A stretch of DNA of 64,000 bases from Dipteris shenzhenensis. Its lineage: Eukaryota > Polypodiophyta > Polypodiopsida > Gleicheniales. Positions 37,062-48,800 of this stretch are shown in pieces. Every line of letters begins with the position of its first letter. Positions within the stretch are counted from its first letter, which is position 1. The stretch lies in NCBI GenBank assembly GCA_047967505.1, contig CM106539.1, one strand, 5' to 3'. The notes under the pieces were generated by a model that ran no database searches, was not told the DNA's origin, and saw only the letters and a list, made by a program, of their open reading frames with translations. The position numbers and the translations under genes were made by a program.

Positions 37062-37127
37062 GTGTAAAGTCCAATTTGAGAAATGGACTAAAAAACAGTC
37101 CAAAAATTTTGAATATACTAGTAATGT

Positions 37128-37325
37128 TGTTTTTTAACTAGATTTGCCAACTCAAAACAAAAGATTTAATGATTTTTAACTAGATTTGCCAACTCAAAAC
37201 AAAAGATTTGCCAACTCAAAACAAAAGATTTAATGATTTTTAACTAGATTTGCCAACTCAAAACAAAAGATTTAATGATTTTGAACTAGATTTGCCAACT
37301 CAAAACAAAAGATTTAATGATTAAG
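37128..37325. repeat. Direct repeats near the left terminus
   Basis: About four copies of a unit containing TTTTTAACTAGATTTGCC and AACTCAAAACAAAAGATTTA, period about 42-60 bp with one shortened copy. They lie just inside the left terminus of the large element, the place where CACTA elements carry subterminal transposase-binding repeats. Function is inferred from position. Confidence 0.75.
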
Positions 37326-37349
37326 TACTAAGAACATCAATGCATAACC

Positions 37350-37745
37350 AAATCTCTTACAAAGGTGGTCTACATAAACATCTTCATAACTTCACAAAAA
37401 TCTCTTACAAAGTGGTCTACATAAACATCTTCATAACTTCTTGTGAATTGAGCAACTATCACCTAAGAACATCAATACATGACCAATAATAGATGACCAA
37501 TTCTCTTACAAAGTGGTCTACATAAACATCTTCATAATCACCTAAGAACATCAATAGATGACCAATAATAGATGACCAATTCTCTTGGAAAGGTGGTGTA
37601 AATAAACACCTTTATGTATAAGTGGTGTGCACACACCTTCATGACCATTTCTTTTAGAAAGGTGGTGTACATAAAGTCCTTAGAAAGGTAGTGTAGATAA
37701 ATCCTTTTATGTGTAAGTAGTGTACATATACACCACACTTGGTAT
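37350..37745. repeat. Left subterminal repeats with TACACCAC-type motifs
   Basis: Repeated segments such as AAAGTGGTCTACATAAACATC (shortened here) occur four times, and CACCTAAGAACATCAAT-GACC occurs twice, followed by GGTGGTGTA motifs. The tract ends in GTGTACATATACACCAC (37720-37736), which matches 15 of 17 bases of the palindromes near the right end. The shared motif supports both ends belonging to one element. Confidence 0.65.
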
Positions 37746-37899
37746 TTAAAAACACCGTTAAGTATAAAATGGCCCTCATAAACAATCTTTATACACAATA
37801 ATGAGAGCAAAGAAATCAAAAAAGTAGTAAAGTTTTTATTAGATATTAGCTTTACATAGAAGTTCAAAACTTGTGATTACAAAGCCGTTAGCCAACATG

Positions 37900-40800
37900 T
37901 TACTCAGTACCAATGTCCTCAATGCCAGGCCCTTGACTACCGGGGTCCTGACTAATAGGCTGCTCTAAGACTGGAGTCTCAGTAGCAAGGTCCTTACTAG
38001 TTTGCTCTTCAGTTCCAAGCACTTGACTAGTAGGCTGCTCTAGAGTCTCATGACCAAGTTCTTGGTAAGTAGGGACGTGGCTACTAGGTTCCTGACTAGT
38101 AGGCTGCTCTGGAGTCTGTAAGGTCATGGTTGAAGAACCATCTATGCCTCCTGGTAACTCCTCCTGGTCATGCTTTGCCTCATCCATACCTTCTTTGAGT
38201 AAGTCTTCCTTGCTTGATCCACTTGCCTATCCTTCACCCAAGATCGATCCACTTGCCTGTCCTTCATCCAAGATCAAGGGTGCCTTCCTCACTTTTAATT
38301 TTAAGGGAAGTGCTTCCACCTCTTTAGCCTTACCTTTACCTGTGACGTGCTGTACTATTGTAACTTCTTGCTGCCGCGAACCTTCTCGTATGATGAGTGG
38401 AACCTCCTTGACTCTAGTTGACAATTGATCACCCTTATTCTTTGTGCGGATTTCTTCTTGTCGGATGCAGAGCTTTCATCCTCATCATCACCTGAGCTAG
38501 AATCATCACCCTCAGACTCACTACCCTCTTCTTTGACATTTTCCTCCTCAAAGAAAGTAGTGCAACTGTAATATGTGTCAAAGAACTCAATTTGATGGGG
38601 GGTATCAATGACATTTACATTTTTACCTTGGCATAGCAATTTCTCAGAGGCAAAACCCATTCGATACAATGCTACTTCCCACCCATCATTCAATAAATTC
38701 TTTGTCATCTCTAGTATCACATCAGGATCCATCGGCTTTCTGTAATCCACCATTGCTGCATCAAGCTTAACCTTATGGTCCTCAAAGTAATGAAGCTCGA
38801 GAGTCCTTAAAGAAGTTTGGATTAGATTACCACCACCCCTCGATAAGAAGCACATTAAGAAAGGCTGCAAGACTTGAATGGCAGTGCCTTCCAAGACAGT
38901 CATATGATTACGTAGGACTATACCATGGTATACTTTTGAAAGTAAATACCCAAATGAAGATGTCAAACTCGCATATAGGGCATCCCTTTGTGATTCCGTC
39001 ATGAACAGGACCAACGTTGATCTTTTCTTATCTGCCATAGGACCTTCAACAATAAACCGCACAAGTTCAACTATCCGTGACACTGCAAGGTCTTGCAATT
39101 CATCTATGAAAAATATGCATGGCTTCTCCCAAGCATGACCGCTCATTGTTATGAAATGCTCCGTATCAATGCCATTGATGTGTGCAAATTTTGTATCATT
39201 CTCTGATAGTAGGATATCATAAGAGAAGCTGAATGGAGAACCATCATCTAAACCACCAATTGCTCTACCTTGGGTACTGGACTGCAAGGCCTTTTTCTTA
39301 ATGTCCATATATTCTGTCTCAACAACCTTTGGCATTTTAGCTCTTAGATCCTTTGATGGTGTGGCATCTGCATCCATTGAAGCCAACCACTTTCTAGCCC
39401 ATGTCTTATCAAGGAGTTGACCTAGGCTAAGTGCTTTCTTCTTATCCACATCAATTGACTTGCCAGCTAACTCATCATCAGATTTCAATAAAAATAATAG
39501 TGCCGAGAGAGCAGCCTCACTTTGAATCATTCGGGTGACCACTTCATCTAAGTTGCTATGCTTGCTCTTCTTTCCAAAGAAGCAGTCACCACTTAGGATC
39601 TTCTTGCATACTTCTTCTGTTATTGCATCTGGAACAAACCTTAAAGCTCTCCACCAAACAAAAGACATCGGTTTCTTTATTTCTTTCCTCTGAGTTGCAA
39701 TGTGCTCTGGTGCCTCAAAGGATATCTTTCCTGTTTCATATGCTTGGCAAACATCCACGATGCTCTGAAACACTGAGTCCTCATGGAAGACAATGCAGGT
39801 AACATCCCTGTATCTTGCAACGGTGGTGTTCAAATCCTTTGCCTCAACCTTATTACCTGGTATGCCTTGCGTATTGCTTGCGTATTGCTTACAACACCTT
39901 TCAAGCATCTATAGAACTGAGTCCTCTTTGCCATGTACTCCGATGTAGGTCTCTTGCCCTTCACTGTTTGTGGCTTTCCACAGCCCATCCATAACTCCCT
40001 TGCCTTTATCAAGTTCTCCGAAAGAGAAGAGCGTTTTTTCAACCTAAATGGAGCAGAATTCAGCCTCTCTGATTCTAGAATGTACTTCGAGTCATCATTA
40101 AATATGCATATATGACAAATGACCCGTTGAAACTTTTCCATCCACTCAATCTGTGGCAAGTTTCCTTTTCTTCCCTCATCAAGGGCGATCCTGCAAGCCT
40201 CACAAAAGTGTTGCCCATCAATGGGCTCAAACCTGCATCTTTCTAAGAAGCTATTCTTTGCCAGCATGTATCTCTTCTCGATGTCACTCCCATATCGGCT
40301 TTGGTACAAAGCCTCTCCACGAACAAAGTCACTCCTTCTAAAGTTCTCAAAAGCATCAAGAAAGTCCACGCGCTTTTGAAATGTGACATTAGGCAATGTA
40401 GGATCATCTTCTTAAAGTCTCTTAAACGCCATAGGACGAAGAGTGATATTAGTGGCAACGGGAGTTCTTGTTTTCCTTGTATCTTCATATAATTTGCGTG
40501 CAAATATCTTATCGAGCTTTCTTTGATTTGTGAACAATGAAGCTCGATCAATAAGCATTGTGGCCACGCTGAATTGTGAAAATCCCCAAATGTATCCCTC
40601 ATCCTCTGGAGGATGTAAGTCCACCACACTTATAGAAAAGTCTTCGAGACTTGTATCTTCTTCTTGCTGATCTTTCTCTTCATCGCTATCCAATCTTTTG
40701 CCTGGTTTTAAATAGCCTGCACTTGAGCGATCTCCACGTGGAGTAGGAGTTATTTTTGCTCTCTTTCTGGGAATAACTATAGCACTTGAGTCTGCTCCAC

Positions 40801-41347
40801 GATCACTCCTTCTTGTTCCTGTAGTTGCAGCACTCGATGGCGTAGGTATAGTTGGAGATACTGTAGTTACACTTGTTGGAGTTACCGGAGTTACCGCCAC
40901 AGATATTGACGGTACTTGAGGGTTATATGTTATAGATGGCATACTTAGTGCTGCTGAAGGTTCAACACCACCACTTGGAAATGCATCCTACATTTTCTTC
41001 AATGCTTCTAAGGCATTAAGTAATTCTTGGGATCCCTCAATTGAATTTGGTAATGGCTTCAAGAAGTGCTTCGGAGTAACTCGTAACTTGTAAACCACCT
41101 CGTCATTCTTTCCTTGGCACACAATTTCTATTAAATTGTTCTCTTTAATATTGATGTTTGATACCATGCCACCATTTCTTACTGCCTCTGCAGAATATTT
41201 CGAGCTTGATATGTTCTCTGAAGTGATCACCAAAAAATACTTTGATTTGCGCTCCATAAAATACCAAGCATGTTCAAGGTATTTGAAAGACACCTTGGAA
41301 CCAAAACTGGAAGCCATGGAAGCTATAGTTTTCTGAAAAACAATCAA
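37900..41347 (-). pseudogene. Unknown ~1,150-codon gene of the 18.9-kb element, broken
   Basis: A single minus-strand frame can be followed from an acceptor-like TTGTTTTTCAG (41336) and ATG at 41317 (MASSFGSKVSFKYLEHAWYF) to a stop at 37900. It is broken by TAG (40988-40990), TAA (40412-40414), an 11-bp tandem duplication (39866-39887), a one-base shift near 38425 and TAG (38227-38229). Order: N-terminal globular region; Ser/Thr/Pro-rich and basic linker; a possible zinc-binding pair FCEAC...VICHIC (about 40170-40205); a large domain with PCIFFIDELQDLAV, which looks like a Walker B strand though no clear Walker A is seen; an acidic tail; and Gln/Thr/Pro-rich repeats. I do not recognise the family. 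It could be a transposition or accessory protein of the element. Confidence 0.6.
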
Positions 41348-41459
41348 AAATATAAAATGAGAAATACAATGATTTTCAAACTCAAAATATTAAATAAAAT
41401 TTTAATTAAATATTCTTTTAAGTTTTATTTATTTTTAATTTTTAAAACAAATTTTTTTT

Positions 41460-43525
41460 TTCTTTTTTAATTAACGCAAGAAAGCGCGGGGAAGGGGGAG
41501 TGGGAGGGGACGGGATAGGAGGGGACGAGGACGGGGACGAGGAGGGGGCGTGGGACAAGGGAGAGACGGAGGGGGCTCGAGCGGGGAGGGGGAGGCGAAG
41601 GGGCATTGCTGCCCCGCAATAGGTGAGCCCCTCCCCCTCCCCGCCCGCGCTCCCTCCCTCCCCTTGCCCCACGCCCCTTTCCCTCTCCACAATCACCACT
41701 TGCTCGCCACCTTGCGATGTGCCCGCCACCTTGCGATGTCCCCCTACCCGCCCCTCGCCCTTCCACGCCCACCTCTTCCCTCCGCCCGTCCCCTTCCCTC
41801 CCCACGCACCCCCTTCCCTTCCCCCTTCCCTTCCCCTTGCCCCTTCCCTTGCCCTCCCCCGCACCTGTTGCGCACGCAATAGGTGGGGATCCCCCACCTG
41901 TTGCGTGCGCAACAGGTGAGGGGGGCAACCCCGCCCTCCCCACGCCCCCCCTCCCCTTCCCCCTCCCCTCGCCCACCGCCCTTCACCTCGCCCCCCCTCC
42001 CCCTTGCCCCTCCTCCCTCGCCCTTGCCCGCCCCCTCGCCCGCTTGCCCTTCCCCCTCCCCTTCCCCCTCCCCTCGCCCTTGCCCGCTCCCCCTCCCCTC
42101 CTCCCCCCATCCCCGCCCCACTCCCCCTTGCCCCTCCCCCCCACGCCCCCCCCCACGTCCTCCGCCTGCCCCCCCTACCCCGCCACGCCTCCCCACGCCC
42201 TCCACCCGCCCCCCCCTCGCCCCCCCTACCCCCCCACGCCCCCCCCCATGCCCTTCACCTGCCCCCCCTCGCCCCCCCCTTCCCTCACCACACGTGTGAA
42301 GGGGAGGGGCAAGGGAAGGGGGGGCGAGGGGGGGGGCGGGCGGAGGGAAGGGGGCGGGGGAGAGTGGCGAGGGGAGGGGGCGGGTGAGGGCCGTGGGGAG
42401 GGGAGGGGGGCGATGCCCCCCTCACCTATTGCATGCACAATAGGTGGGGGGATCCCCCCACCTGTTGCGCACGCAACAGGTGAGGGGGGCCCCCTCCCCT
42501 CCCCGGCCGCCCCCTCGCCCCTCGCCCCCCTCCCCTTCCCGCGCTCCCCCCACCCCCCCCTCCCCTCCGCCCCCCCCTCGCCCCCCCTCGCCCCGCCCCC
42601 CCTCGCCCCCCACGCCCCCCCCACGCCCTTCGCCCGCCCCCCCCTTGGACGTGTGGTGAGGAAAGGGGAGGGGCCAGGGAAGGGGGGGGCGGGGGGAGTG
42701 GCGAGGGAGGGGATCCCCCCCCCCACCTGTTGCGCACGCAACAGGTGTGGGGCGGGGGGCATCGCCCCCCTCCCCTCCCCGGCCCTCGCCCACCCCCCCT
42801 CCCCTCGCCTCTCGCCCCTCCTCCCCTTCCCGCGCTCCCCCCACACCCCCCCCTTCCCTCCGCCCCCCAGCCCCCCGCCCCCCGCGCGCCCGCCCCCCCC
42901 TCTGCCCTCCCCATGTCCCCCCTCGCGCGCCCGCCCCCCCCTCTCCTCCGCCCTCCCCACGTCCCCCCCCCCGTGCGCCCGCCCCCTTCCGTCGACGGCA
43001 GGGGCGGGCGCGCGGGGGGGCGTGGGGAGGGCGGAGGGAAGGGGGGCGGAGGGGTCGACAGTAGGGGGCAGGGGCGGGGGGGGCGTGGGGAGGGCGGAGG
43101 GAAGGGGGTGGAGGGGAGGGAAGGGGAGGGAAGGGGGGGGCGGAGGGGTCGACGGCAGGGGGCCGAGGAGGGAAGGGGGGGCGGACGACAGGGAGGGCGG
43201 AGGGGAGGGAAGGGGGGGCGGACGACAGGGAGGGGGAGGGTGGAGGGAGGGGGGGCAGAGGAAGGGGGAGCGACGAAAAGCGGCACGGGGAAGGGAAGGA
43301 AGGGGGTAGGAGGAGGGAAGGAGGAGGGAGCAGGAAGGGGGAGGGGAAGGGGCCTTGGGGAGGGAGGAGAGGGGAAGGGGAAGGGAAGGGAAGGGAAGGG
43401 AAGGGAGAGGAGAAGCGGGAGGAGAGGGGAAGGGAGGGGAAGGGGAAGGGAGAGAGGAAGTTGGAGAAGAGGGAGGGAGGGAGTACCTGAGTGGAGAGGT
43501 GGTGGAGCTCCAGGAGAGTTGTGAG
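41460..43525. other. 2-kb GC-rich island with palindromes
   Basis: An abrupt change from AT-rich DNA to runs of C (plus strand, mainly 41620-42290 and 42480-42990) and G (42300-42420, 43000-43470). Five 24-bp palindromes with half-site CACCTGTTGC or close variants lie at 41862-41885, 41895-41918, 42423-42446, 42459-42482 and 42724-42747. Long open frames in all phases are composition artefacts (Pro/Gly/Arg-rich, no domains). It lies upstream of the minus-strand unknown gene and may hold its promoter. G-quadruplex and hairpin potential is obvious from the runs. Confidence 0.7.
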
Positions 43526-44235
43526 AGAGAATAAGAGAGTTGTGAGACAGAATGAGGAGAAGTAGAGTTTTATAGGAAATGGATAGCTTTTAGGTCAAGT
43601 CAGCTTTTTTTAGTTTTTAAGGTTTTTTTAGTTTTTTAGGTTCACTATAAATAGAACATTCTTCATTCTCTCTTTCATTCAAAGATCATTCGTTTACACT
43701 CCACGCTTCTCTCCTCTCATCAACCTGTTGCAGGATTCGCAAAAATTTTCAAAATGTTGCAAGAGGTGAGTTCATTTCTAACCTATTGCGTACGCAAGAA
43801 CTTCTAAGAATCAAGTTTTTAAAAATTTGAATTTTTTTTCAAATCCGATCTTTTTCTCAAAAACTTGTGTGTACGCAACAACTTAAAAAACCATTTTAAG
43901 CATTAAATCTTTTTTTCCACAAATTTTCCTCTTTAACTCAAACTCTCACAACCCCTCCCTACCTATTGCGTACGCAACAACTTCAAAACAAAACTTAACA
44001 CTCAAACCCTACCTATTGCATACGCAACAACTTCAAAACAAAATTTAATCATAAATCTCTCAAAAAAACTCATCAACAAAAAAAAACAATCTATTACAAA
44101 TTTCTCTCTCAACCTCAAAGCCACTCAAACCTCCCTACCTATTGCGTACGCAACAACTCCAAAACAAAATTCAATCATAAATCTCTCCAAAAAACTCCTT
44201 TTAAAAAAAAACAATCTATAACACATTTCTCTCTC
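43500..44235. repeat. Spacer with repeated CCTATTGCGTACGCAA palindromes (left part)
   Basis: After the GC island, loosely tandem segments contain ACCTATTGCGTACGCAACAA followed by CTTCAAAACAAAATTTAATC. Instances are near 43780, 43960, 44008 and 44139. The same repeat continues at 50139-50385 after the nested Copia, so the Copia inserted inside this array. No coding sequence. Confidence 0.75.
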
Positions 44236-44406
44236 TGTGGGGGTTAAAGGTCACTGTGCCTTAACCCCAGTTATGTACAATACTCAAACACATATATAAA
44301 TGAATGAAAAAGAAGATTAGGGTGGTTCTGCACCCACCAAAACTTGTGTGGCTCTCTGTCTCTCTCTCTCCTTCTTCCGTTCTTGCTTTCGTTGAGAGCA
44401 CTCTCA
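44236..44406 (+). repeat. 5' LTR of Copia 2
   Basis: 171 bp, from TGTGGGGGTT to GCACTCTCA. It contains a TATA-like CATATATAAATG (44290-44301) and a CT-microsatellite. It differs from the 3' LTR by a single T/C near 44389. Confidence 0.95.
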
Positions 44407-44408
44407 AC

Positions 44409-44420
44409 TGGTATCAGAGC
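44409..44420 (+). other. Primer-binding site (initiator-Met tRNA) of Copia 2
   Basis: TGGTATCAGAGC starts two bases after the 5' LTR, the usual plant Copia priming site. Confidence 0.93.
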
Positions 44421-45847
44421 CCGGGTGATGTAGCTGAGCGTGCGTGAATGCTTGGAAGCTCAGCAGCTCTGTGGGAGGAAGGAGAAGCTCTGTGGGAAGC
44501 TTTGTGGGTGACTTTACTTGCATCCGAGTGTGCAGAGACCTTGGAGGAACCTTTGGAAAAGTCACTTTGGCTTTGCGAAGTGGTTTTGAGAGCCTGTTAA
44601 GAGTTTTCAAAGAAAAAGTCGTTTTTTGAGCTTTTTCCTGTTCCGTTCGATGACAGAGACTCCGTATTGACTTGTGGAGGCAACTATTGCTTGCTTTTGG
44701 TGTCCACATTACTTCAGGAGCTTGGAAACACCTTCATTCTTGAATCTGAGATCATTTCAGTGGATTTCTGACTCACTGTGTCAATTCCTGCGTTTTTTGC
44801 CCGGGTGTTGGAACTCAAGTTTGGAGCAACCATTTGCAGATCTGTCAGTTCCGGTGGACTCAGGAGGTCCTAAAACTTCTATGTTGCTCATCATTCGCAC
44901 TCCGGTGGAGTTTACAGATAGCTCTGTTTCCAAAAACGTTTTTCAGTCCGTGTGTTGGACCCAGTGATTGAGGCCACGGTTTCCAAAACCGTCTGTCCCA
45001 TTGCGTTCCGGATGCCCAAAAACCCCTACCTATCAGTTCTTGCGTGATTCAGTGGAGGATTTTCAGAGTTATGAATCTCTGTGTATTCGATTTCGTCTCT
45101 CTGTTATGCATTTTTCATACTAAGGTTTTGAAACCTTAGATTTATGCCACATGGCAGTGGATAAGTGTTGACTCCCATTTCTCACTCATCGGTTGGGATT
45201 TTGGAGTTCTGGTAGAAGAGAGATATTTGCAGATTTTCTTGCTGAGTCCGATTATGCAATGGCGCCCATGTTTTGAAGCATCTCAGGTTCTATTTTCAGT
45301 AGCGCTCATTACCGTGGGACTATGATTTCTTGAGCATACCTTATGCAGATCACTCTGGTTGCAGTTTGAGCTGTGTGCGCTCATTCGTGGTATGCATTGG
45401 GTTGCAGTTGGATGATTTATAGGCCATTTGGATGCATTGCAGTCCTTGTTGGATGCGCTGATAGGCCCAAATTGCCTTGTGGGATGCTATTTTTTATGGA
45501 CGCTTTGCACATGGATGCTATTTTAAGCTGAGGGACAGCTTTGACACATTGCAGGTGATGCACTGATAGTGCTATGCTCTCTTGGATGAGACATTATTGA
45601 TGCATATGCCAGTGGACAGTGTTTATGCTTGAGTCATTTGGCACTTATTGGCATTTTCTTTTGGGCCAGATTTGCTCATATGGATGCATAGTATATGCAC
45701 ATGAGTCAGATGCATCTTTTGATGCTTTGAGTTTTGAATTTTGGTGATATTTCACTCTATTGTGGCATACACATTTGGGTGCACCTGGTATTTGGTGTGA
45801 TTCTCTCTTGTAGGCACTAGCATTTGGGATTTTGCTTTATTTGCATC

Positions 45848-48800
45848 ATGGCATCCTCTTCCATGCCTGAAAAGGAGTTTTTCAGCATTAAAAAGTTTGA
45901 TGGGACAAACTTTTCTTTGTGGAAAGAACAGATAAGGGATGTGCTTATTCAAAAGAAGCAGATTAAACCCTTGGCAGGGATTGAAGCTAAGCCTGCAAAT
46001 ATGTCTGAGGATGATTGGAATGAGTTGGATGCATTAGCAAAGTCTACTATTAGACTTCATCTTGCAGAGTCAGTTTATTTCACAGTAGTAAATGAGCAGA
46101 CTACGGAAGATTTGTGGAAGAAACTGTGTGCCACTTATGAAAAGGAAACTGCCTCTAATAAAGTTTACCTCATGAAGAGGTTGTTTGAGCTGCAGATGAA
46201 GGAAGGGGTCTCCATTGCTTCTCACTTGAATGAATTCAATATTATTTTCAGCCAGCTTCAGGCTCAGAAAATGAATTTTGATGCGGAGACTAAGGCAATA
46301 TTTCTCTTATCTTCATTGCCATCCTCATGGGATACCTTCCGTACAGCTGTCAGTAACTCTGCACCTGGTGGAGTACTGAAATTTGATGATGTTGTGGGTA
46401 GCTTGTTGGCCAAGGAGATTAGACGGAAGTCTATGGATGGCAACAAGCAGGATGCAGCCTTAAATGTGCAAAGGGGCAGATCACAGTTCAGGGGGAAGTC
46501 CCAAGAAAGAGGGAAGTCTCGTAGCAAATCCAGGGCACGGAACATTGAGTGTTACCATTGTGGCAAGAAGGGCCATATGAAAAAGGATTGCTACAAGCTG
46601 AAAAGAGAGCAAAAGGATAAGAAAAAGAATGCAAATTGGGGTGCAAATCAAAAGGAAGAGAGTCCAAGGGAGGACAAAGGAAAAGTGAAGATCGAGGAGA
46701 TCAATGCAGTCACACGTGATAGTGACAATGATGTTCTCTTCATGTCTAGTTTATCTGCAGAGTTGCTTACCACTTCAGATGATGCATATTCCCAGGATTG
46801 GATTTTGGATTCTGGTGCTTCATTCCATGTTACTCCCCATAGGGAATGGTTCTCCACTTATGATAGTGGAAAGACAGGTTGTGTGCATCTTGGAAATGAC
46901 TATGCATGTGACATAGTGGGAGCAGGTGACATAAAGTTTTCTTTTGCAAATGGGTCTGCATTTGTTTTGAAACATGTGAGACATGTGCCTAAGTTGACCA
47001 AGAGTCTTATTTCAGTGGGTCAGCTAGATGATGCTGGTTTTCACACCACTTTTGGCTTTCAGAGTTGGAAAATTCAGAAGGGCTCTATGCTTTTGGCCAG
47101 GGGTGCCAAGTGTGGGACTGTGTATCCCTTACATGTATCAGGGGTATTTGATCATGTTGTTGCAATAACCGAGCAGCCAAGCACTTCTTTGTGGCATTGC
47201 AGGTTGGGGCACATGAGCCAGAATGGAATGAAACTCTTATGCCGTTTGGGTTATGTACCGCATTTGAGTTTCTCTGATTTTGAATTTTGTGAGCACTGTC
47301 TCTATGGGAAGCAGACTAAATCAGCCCATAAAAGAAGGGGAAAGAAAGAGTTTGAAATGCTTGATTTGGTGCATTCAGACGTATGTGGTCCCATGCCTAC
47401 ACGGTCATTAGGCGGGGCTGAATACTATGTGACATTCATTGATGATGCAACTAGGAAAGTGTGGGCTTATGCTATAGCTCGGAAGAGTGATGTGTTCCAG
47501 GTATTTCAGAAATGGTTGGCCTTGGTTGACAATCAGTCAGCTAGAACGCTTAAATGCCTATGGACTGACAATGGTGGAGAGTATCTCTCTCATGACTTTC
47601 AGCATTTCTGTGATACACGTGGGATTAAGAGGGAGCTCACATCCCCTCGTACTCCAGAGCAAAATCCAGTTGCAGAAAAGATGAATCGTACCATTCAAGA
47701 AAGGTTGCAATGCATGCTTTCCAATGCAAGTCTTTCTGGTGGTTTTTGGGCTGAGGCAATGAAGACTGCAGTGCATGTGATCAATAGATCACCTAGTAAG
47801 AGTTTGGATGGTGGTATTCCTGAAGAGGCATGGAGTGGCAAGAAGCCCTCTTACTCTCATTTGCGTATATTTGGGTGTGAGGCATATGCACATGTGCCAA
47901 AAGAGCTTCGAAAGAAGCTAGATCCTAAGTCTAGGAAATGCATCTTTCTAGGTTATGGTGAAAGTGGAGAGATGGGCTATCGTCTCTGGGATCCAGAAGC
48001 AAAGAAGATCATACGCAGCCATGATGTGGTCTTCAATGAGAAGAAGATGCATAAGGCACCCATGAGGGATGTGGAAATGAGGAGAATCACTTTCCAGGAT
48101 GTGAATCCACCTGCATATGTTGATAGGCAGCAAGCTGTCCATGCACCAAATGTGCAAGAAATGGTACAACCAAGTACTCCCACAGGTATACAATCAAGGG
48201 TAGATGATGGATCATCTATTGGTGGAAATGATGAGCCAAATGTGGCTGATATGCAAGTGGGACAGCAAGTTGAAATGCCCTTGAGAAGATCATCTAGAGT
48301 GTCTAGACCGCCTGATAGGTTTGTTCCAGGGGTAGACTATGTGATGCTTACTGATTGCGGGGAGCCTTCTTGCTACAGAGAGGCTATGATGCGTGAGGAT
48401 CAACGCAAGTGGGAGTATGCTATATGCAATCAGAGATGAGTTCACTTATGAAGAATAAGACTTGGGACTTGGTTTCTTTGCCACATGGAAAGAAAGCATT
48501 GCCATGTAAATGGGTCTACAAAATGAAGGTCACAGGTGATGATGTGCCTAGATACAAGGCCTGTTTGGTTGCTAAAGGGTTCAAGCAAGAGAAGGGTGTG
48601 GACTTTGATGAGATATTCTCTCCGGTTGTGAAGATGACCACACTTAGATGCATGCTTGGACTAGTGGCAGTAGAGGATATGGAGCTTATGCAAATGGATG
48701 TCAAGACAGCTTTCTTGCATGGGGATTTGCATGAGGACATCTACATGGTGCAGCCGGAAGGCTTTGAAGAAAAGGGCAAAGAGCATTTAGTTTGCAAGTT

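Noticed and set aside
37035-37116. Treating the left terminal repeat and its inner inverted copy as a complete small MITE
   Set aside because: The inner copy lacks AACAC at its end and has no matching CTCC next to it, while the distant copy at 55890-55916 has both and restores the Gypsy frame.
41442-43524. Long open frames of 100-530 codons in several phases of both strands
   Set aside because: They are composition artefacts of C- and G-runs (Pro, Gly, Arg, Ser only), overlap each other in all frames and contain no domain.
44444-45000. Open frames in the leader of Copia 2
   Set aside because: They lie between the primer-binding site and the gag ATG, lack motifs and are interrupted; leader sequence is the simpler reading.
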